5,866 nt of DNA. Origin: JAABRU01 sp050180235 (lineage in GTDB: Bacteria > Desulfobacterota > Desulfobacteria > Desulfobacterales > Desulfococcaceae). The stretch spans positions 1 to 5,866 of the forward strand of contig JBFXEJ010000186.1 in the NCBI GenBank assembly GCA_050180235.1, in the 5' to 3' direction. The notes beneath the pieces were generated by a model. The model was not told the origin of the DNA and searched no databases. It saw nothing but the letters and a program-made list of their open reading frames with translations. Of this stretch, positions 1 through 4,999 are shown in pieces (within the stretch, counting starts at the first letter, position 1; each line of letters opens with the position of its first letter). Position numbers and translations under genes: made by a program.

Positions 1-142
1 CTTTTTCTTTCGCCATTCTTAAAGCAGAGACATCTTCATACTCCTGCAACATTTCCTGCACCCTTATAAATTCATCATAGGGTATCACAGCAAACATTTT
101 CTGACCATCTTTTTTTATAAAATCCGGATGCAATGATAACAT
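1..142 (-). CDS. Phd/YefM-type antitoxin, N-terminal part (cut by window edge)
   Basis: The minus strand reads 47 codons from an ATG at 142 to the left edge with no stop, so the C-terminus is missing. The protein begins MLSLHPDFIKKDGQKMFAVI and continues with PYDEF, an acidic EYED stretch and a LRMAKEK segment. This layout (short N-terminus, 'F-A-V-I-P-Y-x-E-F', then an acidic helix) is what I know from Phd/YefM-like antitoxins that pair with RelE/ParE toxins. They bind DNA through the N-terminal part and neutralise the toxin through the C-terminal part. A good ribosome binding site (GGAAGGTGG) lies about 5 nt upstream. The gene starts 13 nt after the stop of a RelE/ParE-like remnant, so the two were probably a toxin-first pair. 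With the toxin truncated, this antitoxin may now be an orphan. The family call rests on pattern recognition only. Confidence 0.72.
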   Translation of the reverse strand, partial: MLSLHPDFIKKDGQKMFAVIPYDEFIRVQEMLQEYEDVSALRMAKEK

Positions 143-155
143 AATCCACCTTCCG

Positions 156-281
156 CTAAAGTGTATAGGCATCCTTCCGATGCAGAATCCGGTATATGAC
201 AATCATATCCTCTTCACATTCAAACAAAATCCTGTATTTTCCCACTCTCAGACGGTATTCCGGAGAAAAATCTGTCAGCCT
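156..281 (-). pseudogene. RelE/ParE toxin, C-terminal remnant only
   Basis: On the minus strand a 41-codon open stretch ends in TAG at 158-156 and contains EYRLRVGKYRILFECEED followed by MIVIYRILHRKDAYTL. This is the characteristic last half of RelE/ParE-family ribosome-dependent mRNA interferases and gyrase toxins: the 'YRLRVGxYRILFE' strand pair and the closing 'V-x-x-I-x-H-R-K-D-x-Y'. About 45 N-terminal residues expected in the family are absent, and I could not find them in any frame upstream. The stretch has no start codon of its own. It lies in the same frame as the DUF433 gene and begins directly after that gene's TGA (284-282). The antitoxin gene follows 13 nt downstream. It most likely decayed by deletion and is inactive as a toxin, unless readthrough of the TGA makes a fusion. 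Confidence 0.75.
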
Positions 282-560
282 TCATGCACACAGAGCCAGC
301 CGGGAATGCTCTGCCGCCAGCCGTTCATATTCTGCTTCTTCCCTGAAAATATCAGCATCAATATCCGCCCTGTTTGCATGATACCAGGCCAGTGCGGAAT
401 ATATCTGCGCCAAATTGGGATGCCCGTACTGATCCGCAATTTCTTCGGCACTGTATCCCTGCATATAGCGGCAGGCAATGGCTGAAACAGAAATGCGGGT
501 ATCTCTGATGCGGGGTCTTCCCCCAAGAATGCCGGGTGTGCTTATAATAAAATCATTCAT
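282..560 (-). CDS. DUF433 domain protein (VapB-like antitoxin)
   Basis: This encodes 92 residues from the ATG at 560. It starts MNDFIISTPGILGGRPRIRD and continues TRISVSAI, a YSAEEIADQYGHPNLAQIYSAL segment and an acidic C-terminal helix (about residues 65-86). The 'P-G-I-L-G-G-R-P-x-I-x-x-T-R-I-S-V' opening is the DUF433 hallmark. DUF433 is a small winged-helix-like domain widely regarded as the antitoxin partner of PIN-like DUF5615 toxins. The domain is complete and normal in length. An in-frame ATG at 590 would add ten residues (MPENLWNLTY) unlike the family, so I prefer 560, although neither start has a strong Shine-Dalgarno sequence. No DUF5615 gene follows; a RelE-type remnant does. The gene may be an orphan antitoxin or regulator. 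Confidence 0.8.
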   Translation of the reverse strand: MNDFIISTPGILGGRPRIRDTRISVSAIACRYMQGYSAEEIADQYGHPNLAQIYSALAWYHANRADIDADIFREEAEYERLAAEHSRLALCA

Positions 561-594
561 ATAAGTAAGGTTCCATAAATTTTCGGGCATAAAA

Positions 595-738
595 TCAGCC
601 CAATCTGACTGACTTGAATATGTCTTCAGCAGAATGAAGAATTATCTTACCGGCATCACAGAAATATGATACCCGTAATCCAGCAGAAAAATGGAAGTTA
701 TATGGCGGAATAATCTCATAATACTGAATGATGAATTT
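595..738 (-). pseudogene. possible degraded reading frame, origin uncertain
   Basis: The minus strand stays open for 47 codons between a TAA at 741-739 and a TGA at 597-595, but has no ATG, GTG or usable TTG start. The translation includes YYEIIPPYNFHFSAGLRVSY followed by FCDAGKIILHSAEDIF. The 'R-V-x-Y-F-x-D-A-G-K-I-I-L-H' part faintly recalls the core strands of HigB/Gp49-like or RelE toxins, which would fit the neighbouring toxin-antitoxin remnants. A second frame opens with ATG at about 759 (MDKKHAKNSSF) and could be the original N-terminus before a frameshift. The stretch may also be chance open sequence. It is reported because the rest of the gap looks non-coding. Confidence 0.2.
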
Positions 739-824
739 TTAGCATGTTTTTTATCCATAAGTCAAGTATAATCATCATTCTCAGCAGATCAAAAAATTTC
801 CCGCGGACCGGTTTCATAACAATT

Positions 825-845
825 TTCCATTGATTTGATATAATA
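825..845. repeat. 21-nt dispersed repeat (inverted copy at 5700-5720)
   Basis: TTCCATTGATTTGATATAAT plus a final A at 825-845 matches the reverse complement of 5700-5720 at 20 of 21 positions (one G/T difference). The copy at 5700-5720 directly abuts the REP doublet at 5721-5809. The sequence is AT-rich and contains TATAAT (839-844), so part of the match could reflect promoter-like composition. A 20/21 match in under 6 kb is still unlikely by chance. Confidence 0.45.
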
Positions 846-883
846 CCGATTCTCCATTGAAAGTATACTTATGATCCGGTTTC

Positions 884-930
884 CCACAGAGGATACAGAG
901 ATAAAAAACCACAGAGAACACAGAGAAAAC
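884..930. repeat. CACAGAG-type dispersed repeat, two units
   Basis: Two related units follow each other: CCACAGAGGATACAGAGAT (884-902) and, after a short A-run, CCACAGAGAACACAGAGAAA (909-928). From general knowledge, 'CCACAGAGgaCACAGAGAA' strings recur between genes in many environmental bacterial genomes and are sometimes mistranslated as spurious peptides such as LCVLCGFLSLYPLW, which is what the minus strand gives here. It lies in the gap downstream of the ferritin-like gene. Its role is unknown. Confidence 0.55.
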
Positions 931-1043
931 AACTCACTTTATTGTATAAATTCAATAGCGGATTGGTATTATAGGTGGCAAGTTGGGTTAAGATATGACT
1001 GGCGTTTTTCAGTTCTTTCTCATCCACTTTGCCAAAATAAAAT

Positions 1044-1517
1044 TTATTCCGGAACAGATACATGTTCTATGCAGAGTTTCAGTTTTTCAATATGCTGTTT
1101 TTCTTCTGAAATAATTTTTCCGATCCGGGCCTGCACGTCTTTGTCTTCAGCAAAGGACAGCAGCATTTCATAAAAAATCAGGGTATCCTCTTCAAATTCA
1201 ATAAAAATACCAATTAGTTCATCCACATCCTTCACAGCGGGGAAATCCGCGTCTTTCAGCGAAAAATTCTGATCCCCGATAATATCCTGAAAAGATTGCA
1301 TAAGCATTTTTTCTGCAAAGGGATTGTGCAAAGAGTTTTCACATTCCTGTTTCAGACGGGAAAAGCACTGCGCGTGCTCCGCCTCTTCTTCTGCCATCCA
1401 TTTCAGCAGGGAGACAAAATCCGGACGGGAAACCTTTTTCATGGCCTCCCGGTACACGGCTTCCCCGTTTTTTTCAATCTTTACGGCCATATCCAGTATT
1501 TCTTCTGCGGAAAACAT
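1044..1517 (-). CDS. ferritin-like (rubrerythrin-type) diiron protein
   Basis: The product is 157 residues and probably a cytoplasmic four-helix bundle. Candidate diiron ligands sit in the usual order: E19 in IEKNGEAVYREA, E45 and H48 in AEEEAEHAQCF, E107 or E110 in the IEFEEDTLIFYEML helix, and E139 and H142 in SEEKQHIEKL. This matches the ferritin-like domain of rubrerythrins and the related 'ferritin family protein' group, which handle iron or reduce peroxide in anaerobes. The C-terminal rubredoxin CxxC domain of true rubrerythrin is absent, so its electron donor, if any, is separate. The start is secure: a GAGGTGAT ribosome site lies just upstream and overlaps the stop of yigZ, 6 nt away. 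It is the last gene of the ruvA-yigZ-ferritin group. The exact activity (peroxidase, oxidase or iron store) cannot be told from sequence. Confidence 0.82.
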   Translation of the reverse strand: MFSAEEILDMAVKIEKNGEAVYREAMKKVSRPDFVSLLKWMAEEEAEHAQCFSRLKQECENSLHNPFAEKMLMQSFQDIIGDQNFSLKDADFPAVKDVDELIGIFIEFEEDTLIFYEMLLSFAEDKDVQARIGKIISEEKQHIEKLKLCIEHVSVPE

Positions 1518-1523
1518 ATCACC

Positions 1524-2129
1524 TCATTTTCTTTCGATAAGTATCTCCCCCTTGCTCAGGTCTGTCAGGGAAGCGATCATCTGTTCCATGCGCTCCTCCG
1601 GCACTTCAATGTGCAGGAAGACATCCGCACCGAAAATTTCATCCATAATATATCCGTCAAAAGCACTGACAGCCCGGCGGACAGCCTCATGGTGTCCGTA
1701 GACCGTAATGATTTCCATCTTTGCACGGATACATTTTTCTGTCACCGGCATTTCCTCCAGCACTTTTCTGACCGCGGAGGAATAGGCCCGCACCAGTCCG
1801 CCTGTGCCCAGTTTGACTCCGCCAAAATAACGGGTTACCACCACAGCGATTTCCCCCACTCCGGAACTGAGCAGTATCTGAAGCATGGGACGGCCCGCAG
1901 TGCCGTGCGGTTCGCCGTCATCACTCATGCCGATTTGGGCTGTGCCTGCCGGAGGCCCGGCAGCAAAGGCCCAGCAGTTGTGCGTTGCATCCGGAAATTC
2001 CTTTCTGATCCGGGCAATGAAATCTTTTGCAGCGTCCGAACTGTCAGCATGTGCGGCGGTTGCAATGAAACGGCTGCGCCGGACGATCTCCTCTGTGCGG
2101 TGGATTTTTCCGGGAATGGGATAATTCAT
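1524..2129 (-). CDS. yigZ: YigZ/IMPACT family protein (UPF0029)
   Basis: The product has 201 residues, close to the roughly 205 of E. coli YigZ. The N-terminal IMPACT domain (about 1-125) carries both family signatures: SDDGEPHGTAGRPML at 69-83 and VTRYFGGVKLGTGGLVRAYS from 98. The remaining 80 residues (about 135-201, GHHEAVRRAVSAFDGYIMDE and on) fit the DUF1949 ferredoxin-like domain seen in bacterial members. Eukaryotic IMPACT controls Gcn2 and translation under stress. The bacterial proteins are poorly characterised, and binding to RNA or the ribosome is suspected. The start overlaps the ruvA stop in an ATGA (2129-2126), indicating translational coupling. The last codons (GAAAGAAAATGA) run into the ribosome site of the ferritin-like gene. 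Gene integrity looks normal. Confidence 0.93.
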   Translation of the reverse strand: MNYPIPGKIHRTEEIVRRSRFIATAAHADSSDAAKDFIARIRKEFPDATHNCWAFAAGPPAGTAQIGMSDDGEPHGTAGRPMLQILLSSGVGEIAVVVTRYFGGVKLGTGGLVRAYSSAVRKVLEEMPVTEKCIRAKMEIITVYGHHEAVRRAVSAFDGYIMDEIFGADVFLHIEVPEERMEQMIASLTDLSKGEILIERK

Positions 2130-2746
2130 GGTTTCATGCTGCTTCCCCGGTAGATTTCATCAAAAAGTTCTTCCGGACTGGCAATACTGCTGTTGCGTTC
2201 CAAAGCCTCGGCAATCATCTCCCGTGCTTCGGGAATTTTATGCCCAAGCTGCTCTGTGAGAACCTCCAGAACTTTTTCCGTAACCCGGTTTGCCACAAGG
2301 GGCGCTTTCCGTTTTTTGTCCTGCACCAGCACGAATTTTTCCATTTTCCCGGCCAGAGTAGCGATGATCTTCTGCGCGGTTCTGGCCCCGATCCCCTTGA
2401 GATTTTTCAGAGTATTGACATCCTTTGCCTCAATCGCGGACGCGATCTCGCCCACCGGCATGGAAAGGGCCTTGACAGCCTTGAGTGGGCCAATGGCCTC
2501 CACAGATATGAAATGCTGAAAAAACTCCTTTTCATTTTCAGAATTGAATCCGATCAGCACGGGTTTGGGCTGGCGTTCGGTCTGCTGGTAATAAATATAA
2601 AGGGAAAGCGGATCTCCCGCGTTTTTGTCCTTTATGGTATCCAGCACAAACGCGGGAACCAGCACCTCATAACCCACATGGCTGACCAGCAGGAGAATCC
2701 GCTCCTCATCCTTTAACAGTATTTTGCCTTCCAAATATCCAATCAT
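2126..2746 (-). CDS. ruvA: RuvA-like Holliday junction binding protein, divergent
   Basis: The product has 206 residues (E. coli RuvA has 203) with all three RuvA domains. The OB-fold spans 1-67 (MIGYLEGKI, SHVGYEVLVP, closing with VLIGF). The two helix-hairpin-helix motifs are AIGPLKAVKAL (84-94) and LKGIGARTAQKI (116-127). The RuvB-contacting C-terminal domain spans about 160-206 (VLEVLTEQLGHKIPEAREMI). RuvA binds four-way junctions as a tetramer and loads the RuvB motor for branch migration in recombination repair. Oddities: the acidic pin, E55-D56 in E. coli, aligns with Q59-P60; the first hairpin differs from the usual GVGPKxA; and ruvC and ruvB are not adjacent. Upstream lies AGGGG at a spacing of about 10, then a repeat. 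It could be a diverged sole RuvA or a second paralogue. Confidence 0.87.
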   Translation of the reverse strand: MIGYLEGKILLKDEERILLLVSHVGYEVLVPAFVLDTIKDKNAGDPLSLYIYYQQTERQPKPVLIGFNSENEKEFFQHFISVEAIGPLKAVKALSMPVGEIASAIEAKDVNTLKNLKGIGARTAQKIIATLAGKMEKFVLVQDKKRKAPLVANRVTEKVLEVLTEQLGHKIPEAREMIAEALERNSSIASPEELFDEIYRGSSMKP

Positions 2747-2767
2747 GCTGCTCTTTCCCCTGAAATA

Positions 2768-2804
2768 TGCAAAAAAACCGCTCCGCTCAGTTTCTGCACT
2801 CCGG
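2768..2804 (-). repeat. AGCGGAGCGG repeat, copy A (hairpin with T-run)
   Basis: Read on the minus strand this is CCGGAGTGCAGAAACTGAG followed by CGGAGCGGTTTTTTTGCA. It matches the plus-strand copy at 5816-5851 along its whole length apart from a few changes (including AAAAATTA versus GAAACTG). TGCAGAAA can pair with the TTTTTTTGCA end, with one G-U pair, leaving the GAGCGGAGCGG core in the loop. It fills the gap between the cyclodeaminase stop and ruvA. It might separate the two genes in expression, but it lacks a GC-rich terminator stem. Confidence 0.7.
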
Positions 2805-2810
2805 TATTTG

Positions 2811-2831
2811 GCAAAAAAACGCTCATCTGCA
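2811..2831 (-). repeat. AGCGGAGCGG repeat, degenerate tandem copy at gene end
   Basis: Read on the minus strand, TGCAGATGAGCG then TTTTTTTGC is copy A with two short internal deletions (an AAC and a GAGCGG-like block). It lies 6 nt from copy A. It includes the final codons and the TGA stop (2825-2823) of the cyclodeaminase gene. The alignment is short, so relatedness is inferred from the ordered matching of TGCAGA, TGAGCG and TTTTTTTGC. Confidence 0.45.
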
Positions 2832-3437
2832 AAAGAGAAAAAGCACTCTTTCTTTGGCTATCACCCGATCCTCCAGTTCATTCACCCTGGTGGAGAGTTT
2901 TTTGCAAAAATCCCTGTCCTGTATGGATTTCAGATTGATTTTGACATTGCTTAGCGCTCCCATCACAGCGCTTCTGAGCATCAGCATGCCCACCACACCG
3001 TCTGTAACTGCATTTTTGTTGCCAAAACGGACAGCTTTTTCTGTCAAATCCATGACATCCAGCCCGCTTTCCGCCACATCCAGCGGAACCAGTGCCGCAT
3101 TTTTCAGGGCATCCTGAACAGCCTCTGTCCTTTTGGCTTTCTGTTCTTCCGTGACTTTGGGCAGTCCAAAGGCTTTTATCACCTCTTCATAGGAAGCAGA
3201 ATCCCGGTCAATGTTTTCTGTGAGATTTCTTCTCAGTTCAGCGGCTTTTGCCTGGATTGTCCGCATTTCCCCAGCAGCAGATTCATACCCCTTTTTTCCA
3301 ATGGTGAGACCTGCCGCCATTTCCGTAAGCGCGGCTCCCAGTGCGGCTCCCAAAGCTGAAACGCTTCCTCCGCCCGGAAAAGGTGAAGACGAAGCAGTTT
3401 TTTCCAAAAAATCTTTTACCCTCAGATCGCTCAACAT
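2823..3437 (-). CDS. cyclodeaminase/cyclohydrolase (FTCD C-terminal domain family)
   Basis: The product has 204 residues, the size of the stand-alone FTCD_C fold, an all-helical folate-binding domain. Hallmarks are PFPGGGSVSALGAALGAAL (19-37), ENIDRDSASYEEVIKAF (74-90), RFGNKNAVTDGVVG (137-150) and ALSNVKINL (161-169). Family members are formimino-THF cyclodeaminase, the second half of human FTCD, or methenyl-THF cyclohydrolase (FchA type); both produce or use 5,10-methenyl-THF. The start overlaps the hutI stop (ATGTTGA, 7 nt) behind a strong G-rich ribosome site (GGGGGGAAACT). Coupling to hutI supports a role in disposing of the formimino group from histidine. No formiminotransferase domain is present in this protein or in the window. 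The last residues (LFCR) are encoded by a degenerate repeat, suggesting the original C-terminus was changed. Confidence 0.9.
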   Translation of the reverse strand: MLSDLRVKDFLEKTASSSPFPGGGSVSALGAALGAALTEMAAGLTIGKKGYESAAGEMRTIQAKAAELRRNLTENIDRDSASYEEVIKAFGLPKVTEEQKAKRTEAVQDALKNAALVPLDVAESGLDVMDLTEKAVRFGNKNAVTDGVVGMLMLRSAVMGALSNVKINLKSIQDRDFCKKLSTRVNELEDRVIAKERVLFLFCR

Positions 3438-4702
3438 AGTTTCCCCCCTTTTCTGTCAAATACAATTCTGCCATCTTTGATCACAGTTTCCACAGTGTTT
3501 ACAGCCAGATGATAGGGAATAAACTTATACGATGGATATTCCAGAATCAGAATATCCCCTTTCTTTCCCGGATCAATGCTGCCGGAACTGTCAGCCCGGC
3601 CCACTGCTGCCGCGGCATTGATGGTAAACGCGGTCACGGCCTCCTCAATGCTCATGCCCATATGCAGAACCGCAAGGGCAAAGATCAGTGGCACGGATTC
3701 TGTAAAGCAGCTGCCCGGATTCATATCTGTTGCCAAAGCCGCTGCACAGCCCTGATCAATCATATGCCGGGCTTTGGCATAAGGTTCTTTAAGACTGAAG
3801 GCCGTGCCCGGCAGAAGCACGGCCACAACCCCGGCTGCGGCCATATCTGCAATGCCCTGATCCGAGGCCCGCAGCAGATGGGCGGCAGAGACTGCTTTCA
3901 GTTCCGCTGCCAGTTCCGCTCCGCCCAGCGGCGCGATTTCATCCGCATGCAGTGTCAGACAAAATCCCAGTTCCTTTGCCCGTGTCAGATATTTCCGGGA
4001 CATAGGAACGGAAAAGACATTTTTTTCACAGAAAATATCGCAAAATTCCGCAAGATCGCGCTGCGCAATCTCCGGCATGACCTCCTCTGTCATCCACGCT
4101 ATGAAATCATCCTCTTTTCCTTTGTATTCCGGGGGAATGGCATGGGCTCCCAGAAAAGTTGGAACAATATCAACAGGATGACTTTCATTGAGCGAGCGCA
4201 TGACCTCCAACTGCCGGATTTCGCTTTCCCTGTCCAGACCGTAACCGCTTTTGCCTTCCACTGTGGTGACACCAAAGGAAAGCATGGCATCCAGCCGTTT
4301 TTTTCCAAAACGCATCAGTTCCTCTGCCGAAGCCTTCCGGGTGGCCCTGACCGTGTTCATAATTCCCCCGCCCCGTTCCATAATGGACAGATAACTTTCG
4401 CCTTTCAGCCTCCGGCAAAATTCCTCAGCCCGGTATCCTGCAAACACAAAATGGGTATGGGGATCTGTAAACCCCGGAAGCACGGTCTTTCCGGACGCGT
4501 CAATCACTGTAAAACCCTGTGTGTCAAAACCATCAGGCAGTTCCTGCGTCCGGACTGCGGCTTTAATGCGCCCATTTTCAATAATGACTGTCCCGTTTTC
4601 AATAAGATGGAGATCAGACATCTCCCTGCCTGCTTTGGCTTTGCATCCGCTGCATGTAACCACCTGCGCAGCATTGGCGATGATGATGTTTCTGTTTTCC
4701 AT
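3431..4702 (-). CDS. hutI: imidazolonepropionase
   Basis: The product has 423 residues and is an amidohydrolase-superfamily TIM barrel. It hydrolyses 4-imidazolone-5-propionate to N-formimino-L-glutamate, the third step of histidine degradation, in the cytoplasm with one metal ion. Visible landmarks are the metal-binding H-x-H in DPHTHFVFAG (H82, H84), the RGGGIMNTVRATR loop (110-122), VEGKSGYGLD (148-157), GAHAIPPEYKG (185-195), the HADE metal and base site (H252, E255), AAHLL (H275) and ATDMNPGS (metal D326). All these are typical of HutI. The length is normal and the gene is intact. The start has GAGGA 5 nt upstream. hutH and hutU are not in the window. The gene leads a minus-strand cluster and is divergent from an S24-type repressor. 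An imperfect inverted repeat occupies its leader. Confidence 0.96.
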   Translation of the reverse strand: MENRNIIIANAAQVVTCSGCKAKAGREMSDLHLIENGTVIIENGRIKAAVRTQELPDGFDTQGFTVIDASGKTVLPGFTDPHTHFVFAGYRAEEFCRRLKGESYLSIMERGGGIMNTVRATRKASAEELMRFGKKRLDAMLSFGVTTVEGKSGYGLDRESEIRQLEVMRSLNESHPVDIVPTFLGAHAIPPEYKGKEDDFIAWMTEEVMPEIAQRDLAEFCDIFCEKNVFSVPMSRKYLTRAKELGFCLTLHADEIAPLGGAELAAELKAVSAAHLLRASDQGIADMAAAGVVAVLLPGTAFSLKEPYAKARHMIDQGCAAALATDMNPGSCFTESVPLIFALAVLHMGMSIEEAVTAFTINAAAAVGRADSSGSIDPGKKGDILILEYPSYKFIPYHLAVNTVETVIKDGRIVFDRKGGKLC

Positions 4703-4717
4703 AATTCCTCATATTTT

Positions 4718-4775
4718 TCTGCCGCAAAGCAAAGACTCTTTGTGAAAGTTTGCGTCTTTGCACCTTCGCGGCAGA
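4718..4775. repeat. imperfect inverted repeat in hutI leader, CGCAAAG-type
   Basis: The left arm TCTGCCGCAAAGCAAAGAC (4718-4736) pairs with the right arm GTCTTTGCACCTTCGCGGCA (4754-4773) plus GA, apart from a 3-nt insertion. The loop is 17 nt. The wording (GCAAAG and GTCTTTGC blocks) resembles the 'CGCAAAGACGCAAAG' strings that recur between genes in many bacterial genomes. The element ends about 8 nt before the hutI ribosome site, so the hutI transcript would carry a stem-loop there if transcription starts upstream. No riboswitch class is recognised. Confidence 0.55.
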
Positions 4776-4953
4776 ATGCCACCGGGAAAGTGCAAAAAAA
4801 ATCTGAACTTATCAGAAAATGAAAAAATACTCATAATTTCAAATCTTCCATTCTTATAATGAACAATATGAAAAATGTAAACAGAAAAGGCGGAGACCCG
4901 GAACATCAGAAAATCGGCAGGCATGAAAAAAAACAGTTGCATTTATCCCTGCT

Positions 4954-4977
4954 TTGTGTTAATTTATATAAACACAA
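4954..4977 (+). promoter_or_regulatory. perfect inverted repeat, likely operator of the S24 repressor
   Basis: TTGTGTT (4954-4960) and AACACAA (4971-4977) are perfect 7-nt arms around a 10-nt AT-rich centre. A TATAAA (4967-4972) at the right edge is a fair -10 box, although no convincing -35 is present. The site ends 22 nt before the chosen start of the repressor gene. The size and symmetry suit a dimeric helix-turn-helix regulator, so autoregulation is the simplest reading. Binding by this protein is inferred. Confidence 0.5.
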
Positions 4978-4987
4978 TGAATCAAAC

Positions 4988-4992
4988 AAGGA
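4988..4992 (+). promoter_or_regulatory. ribosome binding site deciding the repressor start
   Basis: AAGGA lies 7 nt before the ATG at 5000. The frame is open further up to an ATG at 4859, but that start lacks an AGGA-like site, its 47 extra residues look non-coding, and the inverted repeat and -10-like TATAAA would then lie inside the gene. The ATG at 5000 is therefore preferred. Confidence 0.65.
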
Positions 4993-4999
4993 AACAGAT

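Larger units (their letters stand above)
591..1043. other. 453-nt stretch without a confident gene
   Basis: This AT-rich stretch lies between the DUF433 gene and the ferritin-like gene; both are on the minus strand, so it is downstream of the ferritin gene and upstream of the toxin-antitoxin cluster. Besides the possible remnant at 595-738 it holds a short sequence shared with the far right end of the window (825-845) and a CACAGAG-type repeat (884-930). A weak minus-strand promoter for the toxin-antitoxin genes could be TTGACT (765-760) with TAAAAA (741-736), spacing 18; this is only a consensus match. I see no GC-rich stem with a T-run that would serve as a terminator after the ferritin gene. 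Confidence 0.6.

Noticed and set aside
282..284. TGA between the DUF433 gene and the RelE remnant as a selenocysteine codon
   Set aside because: The DUF433 domain ends naturally here, the following part is a headless fragment, and no SECIS-like hairpin is apparent after the TGA.
869..1063. 64-codon minus-strand frame ending LCVLCGFLSLYPLWETGS
   Set aside because: The end is a translation of the CACAGAG repeat, the start overlaps the ferritin gene, and there is no supporting ribosome site or homology.
1296..2153. 285-codon open frame on the plus strand opposite yigZ and the ferritin gene
   Set aside because: It spans two convincing genes on the other strand and has low-complexity His/Phe-rich content without family features.
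2768..2831. classic rho-independent terminator between the cyclodeaminase and ruvA
   Set aside because: A T-run is present on the minus strand, but the preceding GAGCGGAGCGG has no complementary GC-rich arm; the only stem uses the T-run itself.
3509..4822. 437-codon open frame on the plus strand opposite hutI
   Set aside because: It is a shadow of hutI: no recognisable domain, Cys/His/Phe-rich composition, and the opposite strand encodes a complete imidazolonepropionase.
4855..4860. TATAAT as the promoter of the S24 repressor
   Set aside because: There is no recognisable -35 hexamer 16-18 nt upstream, and the site is 140 nt from the chosen start; the TATAAA within the inverted repeat fits better.
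4859..4999. 47-residue N-terminal extension of the S24 repressor from an ATG at 4859
   Set aside because: The extra residues do not match the CI-type HTH start, there is no ribosome site at 4859, and the stretch holds the inverted repeat. The ATG at 5000 has AAGGA at 7 nt.
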